Source: Alphaproteobacteria bacterium (GTDB lineage: Bacteria; Pseudomonadota; Alphaproteobacteria; UBA7887). Taken from it: 36,169 bases of DNA. The notes under the pieces are model-generated. The model was not told where the DNA came from. It worked only from the letters and a program-made list of their open reading frames with translations, and searched no databases. Every line of letters starts with the position of its first letter. Position 1 is the first letter of the stretch. Where the stretch lies: the NCBI GenBank assembly GCA_028289725.1, contig JANQOH010000447.1, positions 1-36,169 on the forward strand, read 5' to 3'. A program made the translations under genes and the position numbers. Below are positions 15,497 through 23,386 of the stretch, in pieces.

Positions 15497-17377
15497 ATGG
15501 AAACTAGCGTCCTGATTGTCGGCCATAGCTGGCAGATGTGGGCTGTCCTCGGCCTGCTTGTCGCCGCCATTGCGGCCTTCATCTGGGAACGCACGCCGAT
15601 CGAGGTCACCGCGGCCGCGCTGCTTGCGGTCTTGTTGATCCTTTTCCAATTCGCGCCGGTGGTGGACGCTGGCGGCGTCAATCAACTCGGCCCCGCTCGT
15701 TTGTTGGCAGGCTTCGGCAATCCGGGCCTGATCACGGTGATCGCGCTTTTGGTCATTGGGCAGGCGCTGGTTCAGACCGGCGCGCTTGAAGGCGTGGCGA
15801 GCCTGCTTCACAGATTCAGCGGCGGCCGCTTGATGATCGCCCTTGGTATGAGCCTGATTCCGGTCGCGGTCTTGTCGAGCGTGCTCAACAACACCCCCGT
15901 GGTCGTGATCTTCATTCCGATCATGAGCGCACTGGCAGAGCGGCTCCACATCTCGGTGAGCCGGATTCTCATTCCGCTCAGCTTTGCCTCGGTTCTCGGC
16001 GGCATGACGACGCTCATCGGCTCGTCGACCAATCTGCTGGTGGCGGGGGTGGCCCGCGATTTGGGTCTGCCGCGCATCGGGTTCTTTGATTTCATCGTGC
16101 CCGGACTGGTGTTGGCGGGCGTCGGCCTCGTCTACGTCATGTTGATCATGCCGCGCGTCCTGCCCGACCGTGCGACGATGGCTGGTCGGTTGGCCGGCGA
16201 CGGCCGTCAATTCATCGCGCAAATCGAAGTTGGCGATGATTCCTCGCTTGTTGGCGAAACGGCGGTCGCGGGCATGTTCCGGAGCCTGCCGGACGTCACG
16301 GTCCGCATGATCCAGCGTGGCGAGCATGCCCTTTTGCCGCCGTTCGAGGAGACGGCACTTGAAGCGGGCGACGTGATTGTTCTCGCCGCGACGCGCAAAG
16401 CGCTCACCGATCATCTCGGCAAACACCAAAGCGCCCTTCATCCGAGCCTCACGCACCGTCAATATCGGCAAGCGGAGAACGAGGAGCCGGCCCCCTGGCA
16501 AGGCGGCGAACAGGCCTTGGCCGAGGTGATGATCACCCCGGCTTCGCGCATGATTGGGCAGACCCTTGAAGTGTTCGGATTTCGCCACCGGTTTCACTGC
16601 ATTGTGCTCGGCGTCCAGCGGCGGTCGCGCATGTTCCGGCAACGGGTGACGGACATTGTCTTGGCGGCTGGTGACGTCTTGCTCATTCAAGGCCGACCGG
16701 AGGACGTGCAGGCATTGCGTGCCAACCGCGATGTCATCTTGGTTGAATGGACGCAGGAAACCTTGCCCAACTATTTCCATGCGCGCCGCGCGGCGTTGAT
16801 ATTTGCCCTCGTGGTGCTGGTCGCGGCGACCGACCTTATCCCTATCGTCGTTGCGGCGGTCGGCGGCGCCGTGGCCATGTTGCTAACGGCATGTCTGACC
16901 GTGCGTCAGGCGGCACGCGCGATCGATCGCACGGTGGTCATGATGGTCGCGGCAACGCTTGCCCTCGGTGCGGCCCTCCAAGAAACCGGCGGCGCGGGCT
17001 TTCTTGCCGCGATATTGCTGCACGCAGTCGCGGATGCGGGTCCCGGGTGGGTCTTGTCCGCCCTGTTCCTGCTCATCGCCTTGCTTACCAATGTCTTGAG
17101 CAACAATGCCTCGGCGGTGCTGTTCACGCCGATCGCGGTCATCGTGGCGGCGCAGCTTGGCGTCGACCCGATGCCGTTTGTCTATGCGGTGATATTCGCG
17201 GCAAGCTGCTCGTTCGCCTCGCCGATCGGCTATCAAACGAATCTGCTGGTCATGGCGCCTGGTCATTATCGCTTTGTCGACTATGTCCGTGTAGGCACAC
17301 CATTGTTACTTCTGCTGTGGGTCTGTTTCACGCTCTTCGCCCCGTGGTACTATGGCCTGCCGATGACCTTGCCTTAA
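15497..17377 (+). CDS. SLC13-type transporter with two RCK_C (TrkA-C) domains
   Basis: The 626-residue membrane protein has two blocks of hydrophobic helices (about 10-225 and 425-625) around a central soluble part. Each membrane half carries a typical SLC13/CitT hairpin: LNNTPVVVIFIPIM followed by GSSTNLLVAG in the first, and SNNASAVLFTPIA followed by ASPIGYQTNLLV in the second. The soluble part holds two TrkA-C domains, near 235-312 and 340-410 (for example ALEAGDVIVL and VLAAGDVLLIQG). Family members bring in sulfate or dicarboxylates with sodium, and the RCK_C pair suggests nucleotide or ligand control. Substrate is not determined. Related proteins are often labelled sulfate or TrkA-C transporters. 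Confidence 0.88.
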   Translation: METSVLIVGHSWQMWAVLGLLVAAIAAFIWERTPIEVTAAALLAVLLILFQFAPVVDAGGVNQLGPARLLAGFGNPGLITVIALLVIGQALVQTGALEGVASLLHRFSGGRLMIALGMSLIPVAVLSSVLNNTPVVVIFIPIMSALAERLHISVSRILIPLSFASVLGGMTTLIGSSTNLLVAGVARDLGLPRIGFFDFIVPGLVLAGVGLVYVMLIMPRVLPDRATMAGRLAGDGRQFIAQIEVGDDSSLVGETAVAGMFRSLPDVTVRMIQRGEHALLPPFEETALEAGDVIVLAATRKALTDHLGKHQSALHPSLTHRQYRQAENEEPAPWQGGEQALAEVMITPASRMIGQTLEVFGFRHRFHCIVLGVQRRSRMFRQRVTDIVLAAGDVLLIQGRPEDVQALRANRDVILVEWTQETLPNYFHARRAALIFALVVLVAATDLIPIVVAAVGGAVAMLLTACLTVRQAARAIDRTVVMMVAATLALGAALQETGGAGFLAAILLHAVADAGPGWVLSALFLLIALLTNVLSNNASAVLFTPIAVIVAAQLGVDPMPFVYAVIFAASCSFASPIGYQTNLLVMAPGHYRFVDYVRVGTPLLLLLWVCFTLFAPWYYGLPMTLP

Positions 17378-17402
17378 TCGGTCCAATTGGTTTCAGTGCG
17401 GA

Positions 17403-18164
17403 ATGCTCGACACCGATCCGCGAAAGCTTCAGTTCTTTTACGGCACCGCCGCACAACCCTGCCCCTATATCGAGGGGCGGTCGGAATGTAAGGCTGTGAC
17501 GGAACTAACCGGCCCACACGCCCCGCATCTGCACGATATGCTGAGCCGCGCGGGCTTTCGGCGCAGCCATGGCATTGCCTATCGGCCGGCCTGTCGCGGG
17601 TGCCACGCATGTGTACCGGTTCGCGTCGTGGTGGATCAGTTTCGTGCGTCACGATCCATGCGTCGCGTCCTGAAGCGGAATGCCGACCTGACGCCCCGTG
17701 AACGACCGGCCATCGCCACGCTCGAGCAATACGACCTGTTCGAAGCCTATGAAGTGTCGCGCCACGGCGACGGCGACATGGCCATGATGGACTTCACCGA
17801 CTATCGCGCCATGGTCGAGGACTCGCCCGTCGATACACGGATTGTCGAATTTCGTGACCCGGAGGGCCGGTTGGCGGCCGTCACGCTGACCGATTGGCTG
17901 AGCGACGGACTGTCGGGGGTGTACAAGTTCTTTGCCGTGGACCGTGCACGGGCGAGTCCTGGTACCCACGTCATTCTTTGGCACATCGAACAGGCCCGCG
18001 CGCTCGGGCTGCCTTATGTTTATCTCGGCTATTGGATCGGCGAGAGCCCAAAGATGGCTTACAAAATGCGGTTCCAGCCCTTGCATGCCTTGCGCGGTGA
18101 ACAATGGGTGCCCTTTACGAGGCCCGAAACCGATGCGGCGCCGGCGAACTTGGCCGCTGTTTAA
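17403..18164 (+). CDS. bpt: Aspartate/glutamate leucyltransferase
   Basis: The 253-residue protein matches the bacterial Ate1-like leucyltransferase. PCPYIEGRSECKAV (19-32) is the N-terminal Cys motif, and RPACRGCHACVPVRV (61-75) carries Cys64, Cys67 and Cys70. YLGYWIGESPKMAYK near residue 205 is the GNAT-like C-terminal signature. It moves leucine from Leu-tRNA onto proteins that begin with Asp or Glu, marking them for ClpS/ClpAP (N-degron pathway). Length and motifs are normal, with no sign of damage. It follows the SLC13 gene by 25 bases and may be read through from it. Confidence 0.94.
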   Translation: MLDTDPRKLQFFYGTAAQPCPYIEGRSECKAVTELTGPHAPHLHDMLSRAGFRRSHGIAYRPACRGCHACVPVRVVVDQFRASRSMRRVLKRNADLTPRERPAIATLEQYDLFEAYEVSRHGDGDMAMMDFTDYRAMVEDSPVDTRIVEFRDPEGRLAAVTLTDWLSDGLSGVYKFFAVDRARASPGTHVILWHIEQARALGLPYVYLGYWIGESPKMAYKMRFQPLHALRGEQWVPFTRPETDAAPANLAAV

Positions 18165-18188
18165 TCAGACCTGACCCAAGCCTATACT
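18160..18188 (+). promoter_or_regulatory. Possible promoter for the TRAP binding-protein cluster
   Basis: A good -10 element, TATACT (18183-18188), lies 43 bases before the first binding-protein gene. The hexamer 17 bases upstream (TTTAAT) is a poor -35, so this is weak support. It lies at the start of the 67-base gap after bpt. Confidence 0.3.
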
Positions 18189-18231
18189 GAGCCCGCCAGG
18201 CGGCGCGGCCGCCGCGACGTGGGAGGGCTTG

Positions 18232-19383
18232 ATGAAACGTCGGGATTTCTTGACAGGCGCCGTGACCGGCGCGGTTGTTGCCGCCGGGGCAACTTACGCC
18301 GCAACGTCCAATCGTGCGCCGGCACCTATTGAACCGGGCACGCCTGATGATCCGGGCACGGCACCGGCCGTGTCCTCCGGCTTGCGCGAATGGAAAATGG
18401 TCACAACCTGGCCGAAGAACTTTCCGGGCGCGGGAACCGCGGCGCAGGAGCTAGCCGACAATATCACGGCCATGTCCGAAGGCCGGTTGGTGGTCAAATT
18501 GTTCGCCGCCGGCGAGGTGGTACCCGCGTTTGAATCTTTCGATGCCGTGCGGGAGGGCACCGCGGAATGTGCGCACGCGGCGCCGTATTATTGGGTCGCG
18601 AAGAACAAGAGCATTCCCTTTTTCTGCGCCGTCCCAGGTGGTTTGAGCGTGATCGAACACAATGCCTGGATCATGTATGGCGGTGGCCAAGAGCTGTGGG
18701 ACGAAATGTACGGCGAGTTTGGCGTGCGCGGTTTCTTGTCCGGCAACACCGGCACCCAGATGGGCGGCTGGTTTCAGCGCGAAATCAACTCACTCGACGA
18801 CTTCAAAGGTCTTAAAATCCGCATTCCAGGCTTGGCGGCCGAGGTGCTCAATCGGCTCGGCGCGACCGCGGTCAATATGCCGGCCGGTGAAATTATGCCG
18901 GCGCTGCAATCCGGCGTCATTGACGCGGCCGAGTGGGTCGGTCCTTGGGTCGATCTGACCATGGGCTTTTACAAAGTCGCCAAGAACTATTATGGCCCCG
19001 GCTTCCACGAAGGCAGTACGGCCAACGAACTCCTGGTCAACGAGCAAACGTGGCAGTCGCTGCCGAGCGACCTCCAAGCGATCGTTCGCACGGCCTGCCA
19101 TGAAGCCAACATGAAAGTCCCCGCGGAATATTTCGCCCGTAGCTCCGACGCACTGGCCACGCTGGTCAATGAACATGGCGTAACGCTCAAGACTTTCCCG
19201 GACGAGGTCTACGCGGAAGCCTATCGCATCTCTGAGGAGGTCAATGCGGAGACCGCGAACGAGGGCGATCTCAACCGACGAATCTATGAAAGTTGGAGCA
19301 AGTTCCGCAAACACGCCATGGACTATCAGCCCCTGTCCGATTTCGGATTTATCCAGAACCGGCGGCGCGCCATCGCGTCTTAG
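18232..19383 (+). CDS. TRAP transporter substrate-binding protein 1 (2-oxoacid/lactate type, Tat-exported)
   Basis: The ATG at 18232 follows GGGAGGG at 4 bases. The 383-residue precursor has a twin-arginine signal (KRRDFLTGA) and a long Pro/Gly-rich linker (about 27-50) before the mature domain. WKMVTTWPKNFPG and RIPGLAAEVLNRLG identify the DctP family close to TakP and the ketoacid/lactate binders. Residues aligning with the TakP ligand and sodium site appear intact: Gln176 (TQMGGW), Arg197 (KIRIPG), and Glu234-Trp235 (AAEWVGPW). It would deliver a 2-oxo or 2-hydroxy carboxylate to a DctQM permease. It is the first of three tandem paralogues and the only one with the linker. Confidence 0.93.
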   Translation: MKRRDFLTGAVTGAVVAAGATYAATSNRAPAPIEPGTPDDPGTAPAVSSGLREWKMVTTWPKNFPGAGTAAQELADNITAMSEGRLVVKLFAAGEVVPAFESFDAVREGTAECAHAAPYYWVAKNKSIPFFCAVPGGLSVIEHNAWIMYGGGQELWDEMYGEFGVRGFLSGNTGTQMGGWFQREINSLDDFKGLKIRIPGLAAEVLNRLGATAVNMPAGEIMPALQSGVIDAAEWVGPWVDLTMGFYKVAKNYYGPGFHEGSTANELLVNEQTWQSLPSDLQAIVRTACHEANMKVPAEYFARSSDALATLVNEHGVTLKTFPDEVYAEAYRISEEVNAETANEGDLNRRIYESWSKFRKHAMDYQPLSDFGFIQNRRRAIAS

Positions 19384-19419
19384 CTCTTGTCTAGGGCCAT
19401 ATTTTAGGAAATTGACATC

Positions 19420-20502
19420 GTGAAGACTCGCAAGCTCACCCGCCGCAATATCCTCGCGGCCGGCGGCGTCGCCGCCGCATCGACCTTGGCCGCGCCCGCG
19501 ATTGCGCAGAATCGGCTGAGTTGGAAAATGATCACGGCTTGGCCCAAGAATTTTCCGGGCCTGGGCACCGGTGCGCAACGCATCGCCGACGCCATCACCG
19601 AAATGTCCGAAGGCCAGCTCTCCATCAAGCTCTATGCTGCCGGCGAACTTGTTCCGCCGCTGGAGGTGTTCGACGCCGTCGCCCAAGGCACCGCCGAGAT
19701 GGGCCATTCAGCGCCGGCTTATTGGACCGGCAAGAACAAGAGCTTCGCATTTTTTGCGGTCGTGCCGGGCGGCTTAGTCGCGCAAGAACAGAATGCCTGG
19801 GTGGCCTATGGCGGCGGCCAGGAGCTCTGGGACGAAACCTATGGCGAATACGGTCTAAAGGCCTGGCCCGCTGGCAATACCGGCACCCAAATGGGCGGAT
19901 GGTTTAACAAAGAGATCAACAGCCCCGACGACTTGAACGGGTTGCGGATGCGCATTCCCGGCTTGGCGGGCGAGGTGATCAACCGTGCGGGCGGCTTGGC
20001 GGTCAACATTCCCGGCGGCGAAATCATGACCAGCATGCAGTCGGGCGTGGTCGACGCCGTGGAATTCGCGGGACCTTGGACCGACCTCGCCTTCGGCTTC
20101 CACAAAGTCGCGAAATACTATTACGGCCCTGGTTTTCAGGAGCCGGGCCCGAGTCTGGAGTTGATCATCAATCGCCGGCTTTGGGATGAGTTGCCGCGGC
20201 ACTTGCAGAAAATCGTCGAACACGCGTCCGCGTCCGAGAACCAGCGCATGTTGTCGGAGTTCACGGCGGGCAACGCGGCGTCGCTCGAAGTGCTGGTGCG
20301 CGACCACGGCATAACACCGCAAAAGATGCCCGATGACGTAATTCGGAAATTAAGAGCGATTAGCGAGGAGGTCCTCGAGGAGACGGCCGAGCTCGGCGAC
20401 TTAAACCGCCGCATCTATGAGAGCTGGTCCAAATTCCGCGCCCAAGCGGCGGCACTGGCGCCATTTACCGAGCAAGGCGCCCTCAACCAGCGTGACCTGT
20501 AA
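19420..20502 (+). CDS. TRAP transporter substrate-binding protein 2 (variant binding site, Tat-exported)
   Basis: The start is a GTG at 19420 with AGGAAA ten bases upstream. The 360-residue precursor has the Tat signal TRRNILAAGG and an APAIAQ cleavage region. It is clearly paralogous to its neighbours (WKMITAWPKNFPGLGTGAQ), with Gln157, Arg178 and Glu215 conserved. The residue after Glu is Phe216 (VEFAGPW) where the other two copies have Trp, and AYWTGKNKSFAFF replaces YYWVAKxKSxPFF. These changes lie where TakP contacts its ligand, so this copy probably binds a different acid. It sits 36 bases after copy 1. Confidence 0.93.
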   Translation: MKTRKLTRRNILAAGGVAAASTLAAPAIAQNRLSWKMITAWPKNFPGLGTGAQRIADAITEMSEGQLSIKLYAAGELVPPLEVFDAVAQGTAEMGHSAPAYWTGKNKSFAFFAVVPGGLVAQEQNAWVAYGGGQELWDETYGEYGLKAWPAGNTGTQMGGWFNKEINSPDDLNGLRMRIPGLAGEVINRAGGLAVNIPGGEIMTSMQSGVVDAVEFAGPWTDLAFGFHKVAKYYYGPGFQEPGPSLELIINRRLWDELPRHLQKIVEHASASENQRMLSEFTAGNAASLEVLVRDHGITPQKMPDDVIRKLRAISEEVLEETAELGDLNRRIYESWSKFRAQAAALAPFTEQGALNQRDL

Positions 20503-20542
20503 CGCATCGGCTGTTAGCTTTTTCGAGATTGAAAATTTCACA

Positions 20543-20568
20543 ACCCGTCGTCCCAGCTCACGACGGGT
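20543..20568 (+). terminator. Stem-loop between binding-protein genes 2 and 3
   Basis: Bases 20543-20551 and 20560-20568 form a perfect 9-base stem (ACCCGTCGT with ACGACGGGT) around an 8-base loop, 40 bases after the gene 2 stop and 27 bases before the gene 3 ATG. No T-run follows, so it is more likely an mRNA-stability or processing hairpin that sets the ratio of the two products than a classic terminator. Confidence 0.45.
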
Positions 20569-20594
20569 CATCAAGTCATGGAAGTGAGAAAGAT

Positions 20595-21692
20595 ATGACC
20601 CGTAAATCCCCGTCCCGCCGTGGTTTCCTCAAGGGCGCGGCCGTCGGTGCCGTCGCTGCATCATCGCTGCCCGCGCCAGCAATCGCGCAAGGCAATGTGC
20701 AATGGAAGATGGTCACGACATGGCCGAAGAATTTTCCAGGACTTGGCACCGGCGCCCAACGAATCGCCGATCGCATTGACGCGCTGACCGACGGACGATT
20801 GAAGGTAAAACTGTTCGCGGCTGGCGAGTTGGTCCCCGCGTTCGAGGCGTTCGACGCGGTGCGCGATGGCATCGCGGAAATGACGCACGACGCCGCTTAT
20901 TATTGGGTAGCCAAGCACAAAAGCATGCCGTTCTTCTGCACGGTTCCGGGCGGCCTGACCCAACAGGAGCACATGGGATGGATCTACCATGGCGGCGGTC
21001 AAGCGCTCTGGGACGAACTTTATGCTGAGTTTGGATTGAAGGCGTTTCTTGCTGGTGGCACCGGTGTTCAGATGGGCGGCTGGTTCCAAAAGGAGATCAA
21101 CAGCCTCGACGACCTTCAAGGACTGAAAATGCGCATCCCGGGCCTCGGCGCGGAAGTCATCAACCGATTGGGCGGCACCGCCGTCAATATGCCAGGCGGC
21201 GAAATCATGCCGGCATTGCAGTCCGGCGTGATCGACGCGACCGAATGGGTCGGCCCTTGGAACGATCTCGCCTTCGGTTTCTACAAGATCGCCAAATACT
21301 ATTACGGCCCAGGCTTCCACGAGCCGAGTTCGGCTCTCGAAGTCATGGTGTCGAAGGACAAGTTCGAGGAGCTGCCGAGCGACTTGCAGGCGGCTGTCGA
21401 AAACGCGTGCATGGCCGAAAACGGATATATGCTGAGCGAGTTCACGGCCGGCAATAGCGCCGCACAAGCAACCCTGACCGGTGAACATGGCGTTTCGATC
21501 GGCAGTTTCCCCGACGATGTGGTGAAAGCCGCCTACGGCGCCGCGGTGGATGTCCTGCACGAAACCGCAGACGTCGACGATCTGGGCAAACGCATCTTCG
21601 ACAGTTGGTGGAAGTTCCGACAGGAAGCGATCGACCGCGCCCCATTCGCCGAACAGGGCTACATGAACAATCGCGGTCTTGCTAACGCTTAG
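20595..21692 (+). CDS. TRAP transporter substrate-binding protein 3 (2-oxoacid/lactate type, Tat-exported)
   Basis: I use the ATG at 20595, which puts the Tat signal SRRGFLKGA at the N-terminus; the frame stays open back to 20529 across the stem-loop but has no signal-like sequence there. The 365-residue precursor ends its signal at APAIAQ. The mature part resembles copy 1 most closely (YYWVAKHKSMPFF, TEWVGPW). Gln159, Arg180 and Glu217-Trp218 align, with a small constant offset, with residues known to bind ligand and sodium in TakP. It is a periplasmic binder of small 2-oxo or hydroxy acids, feeding a TRAP permease such as the DctQM pair encoded nearby on the other strand. Confidence 0.93.
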   Translation: MTRKSPSRRGFLKGAAVGAVAASSLPAPAIAQGNVQWKMVTTWPKNFPGLGTGAQRIADRIDALTDGRLKVKLFAAGELVPAFEAFDAVRDGIAEMTHDAAYYWVAKHKSMPFFCTVPGGLTQQEHMGWIYHGGGQALWDELYAEFGLKAFLAGGTGVQMGGWFQKEINSLDDLQGLKMRIPGLGAEVINRLGGTAVNMPGGEIMPALQSGVIDATEWVGPWNDLAFGFYKIAKYYYGPGFHEPSSALEVMVSKDKFEELPSDLQAAVENACMAENGYMLSEFTAGNSAAQATLTGEHGVSIGSFPDDVVKAAYGAAVDVLHETADVDDLGKRIFDSWWKFRQEAIDRAPFAEQGYMNNRGLANA

Positions 21693-21862
21693 GCGCCTGC
21701 AACCAGAAAGGGAAAGCGCCAACGCCCTATTGCCAGACGCCCAACTTCCGATAAATGGAGTCTGGCGTAAGGTTGACGCAGACCCCTCGATCCCGGCTTC
21801 GATGACTGGATGGCCACGGCAGTGGTCGGGGTTCACGCGGCCAAAATGGATAACACCGGGGC
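21693..21862. other. Gap between binding protein 3 and the oxygenase-like gene
   Basis: These 170 bases hold no supportable gene. A 7-base inverted repeat (GCCAGAC and GTCTGGC, about 21731-21766) with a 20-plus-base loop could end the TRAP transcript, but it has no T-run. No convincing promoter or ribosome-binding site for the next gene is visible. Confidence 0.3.
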
Positions 21863-22651
21863 ATGGCTGTGCTGATCCAAAGCGTTTCCAAGACCCACCT
21901 TGTCCTTGGCGACAAGGCGCTTGCCGCGCTTGAAGCAAAACCGACCGAAAGTGTCGAAGGCCGCGTCGGCGGACGCACGTTTCAGGCAAGAGTAGCCATT
22001 CCCCACTATGCAGAGAATGTTGCGCGACACTATGCCGACCTTGCACTCGCCGGATTAGAACAGATATGCAACGCTACCGAGGTTGCCCGGCCATTTCGCG
22101 ACTTTGGTTTGTTCTGTACTTTCGACGCTGCGACTGAACTACAGGTTCACGATTCCGACCTAAACCTGGATGAGAACATCCGAACGCTCATTCAGCGCTT
22201 CGGGCCGGTCGTGATCACGAATGCGTATTTGCCCGAACGTGATCGCAAAGCCGACCAAACAAACATATTTCCGCACTTGCAATTTCATTTCGATCGCGGA
22301 CGCAATCAGCCGACCCAGACATCGCTGTTCTATCGTGATCCTTTTGACCCTGTTCAGGCTGCGCCACGCGAGTCATCGACCGTTCACTGCGCAAACATCG
22401 TCGCCCACTTGCAACATGCCAAGGAAACCGGCCAGGCCGCTGAAAGCCTGGCATGGCGCGGCTTCTACAACATATTTGAGGACGAAGACCTAGATAGCCT
22501 TATCGGCAATATATTATTCGAACACCGCTGGGACGGGCCCCAAGGTACGGGCGAGATCGCGGTTTTGTTCAATGGGACCGTCTTGCACGCAAGTTACTAT
22601 CGACGCACAGCGTTGAGGGGATACCCAATCAGTGTGCGCTATCTCAGGTAG
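21863..22651 (+). CDS. Uncharacterised protein, candidate Fe(II)/2-oxoglutarate oxygenase-like fold
   Basis: This 262-residue protein is not one I recognise by name. It is soluble, with no signal peptide. Three stretches in order resemble the TauD/clavaminate-synthase style oxygenases: RFGPVVITNAYLP (112-124), like the GxVVLRGF strand; FPHLQFHFDRG (136-146), a possible HxD pair His142/Asp144; and GEIAVLFNGTVLHASYYR (230-247), like the distal GDxxxFDNxxxLHxR segment with His242 and Arg247 or Arg248. This is pattern reading, not a database match, and the function could be different. It is in the gap between the TRAP binding proteins and their permease. The start lacks a clear ribosome-binding site. 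Confidence 0.65.
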   Translation: MAVLIQSVSKTHLVLGDKALAALEAKPTESVEGRVGGRTFQARVAIPHYAENVARHYADLALAGLEQICNATEVARPFRDFGLFCTFDAATELQVHDSDLNLDENIRTLIQRFGPVVITNAYLPERDRKADQTNIFPHLQFHFDRGRNQPTQTSLFYRDPFDPVQAAPRESSTVHCANIVAHLQHAKETGQAAESLAWRGFYNIFEDEDLDSLIGNILFEHRWDGPQGTGEIAVLFNGTVLHASYYRRTALRGYPISVRYLR

Positions 22652-22713
22652 AACGAAGCCGTTGGCCAGGTTGGCAGACTCGCCGAAATTCCCGGAAATC
22701 CTAGATTCTAAGC

Positions 22714-23382
22714 GTGGAATTGGTTCCGGAGAGCCGTGCCACCTCGTGCATAGAATTGGGTTACCGAAATATGCGTCTCTTTAGACGGCCATCGACTCCC
22801 GCCATAACGAACACTGCCCGAACGGAGGCGCGGACTGTCGTCGCGAGCAAAAATGACACCGGTCGCGTGTGCGGCGCACATTGCACCGTAAAGTGTCAGA
22901 AATGTGGATCGGTGGCGTGCCGTTGCGAGTGCACGCCTGACTGCGAACTAGCGTCGCGTGCGCTATCCAGCGAGCCTGACGCGTTTCCGGTTGAGCACCA
23001 TATCGTGCCGTTAGTATACGAACTGAAACGTCTCCGCTCATTCACACCATGTTGGTCGTGCGAAGGCCACAACGACAACACCGGCAAGCTGCACCGAGTA
23101 CCCAGCGTTTGGTTCTATTGCGAGTCCGTCGTTCAGGCGCGCCTTTTGTCAGAAGGCATCGAAAAACTGGCAATCCAAAAACGACTCAACGCGGGTTGGC
23201 ACGTGGTGATCGCCGTCGCCGAACCGGACAATCCGGATACCCTCTACAAGCTGGAACCGGCGATTGAGGTGGGTCGTGACATTAGTCTCGATCAATTGCG
23301 TGCCGACGTTCGAACGATCGCGGACAACTTAAACCACCATGTTCTTGACGCCGCGACAGCGCTGGCCGGACAGCCGGCCTGA
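22714..23382 (+). CDS. Uncharacterised Cys-rich protein
   Basis: The frame gives 222 residues from a GTG at 22714; an in-frame ATG at 22771 gives 203 and is an equally plausible start, since neither has a strong ribosome-binding site. Residues 53-77 hold eight cysteines (CGAHCTVKCQKCGSVACRC and on to TPDC), followed by CWSCEGH at 113-119, which suggests bound zinc or an iron-sulfur cluster. The rest is mixed alpha/beta (VPSVWFYCES, WHVVIAVAEPDNPDTLYKLEP) and reminds me of an uncharacterised alphaproteobacterial family. No catalytic motif is evident. Its stop is 4 bases from the stop of the opposing dctM. Confidence 0.7.
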   Translation: MELVPESRATSCIELGYRNMRLFRRPSTPAITNTARTEARTVVASKNDTGRVCGAHCTVKCQKCGSVACRCECTPDCELASRALSSEPDAFPVEHHIVPLVYELKRLRSFTPCWSCEGHNDNTGKLHRVPSVWFYCESVVQARLLSEGIEKLAIQKRLNAGWHVVIAVAEPDNPDTLYKLEPAIEVGRDISLDQLRADVRTIADNLNHHVLDAATALAGQPA

Positions 23383-23386
23383 CCCG

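Noticed and set aside
15350..16780. 476-codon open frame on the minus strand
   Set aside because: It lies antisense to the SLC13 transporter, whose membrane and RCK_C motifs are clear, and its product is low-complexity and His/Arg/Asp-rich. It is a shadow of GC-rich coding DNA.
20661..22046. 461-codon open frame on the minus strand
   Set aside because: It is antisense to TRAP binding protein 3 and the next gene. Much of it mirrors a similar antisense frame (18790-19707) over the paralogues, as expected from shared sequence in the sense strand.
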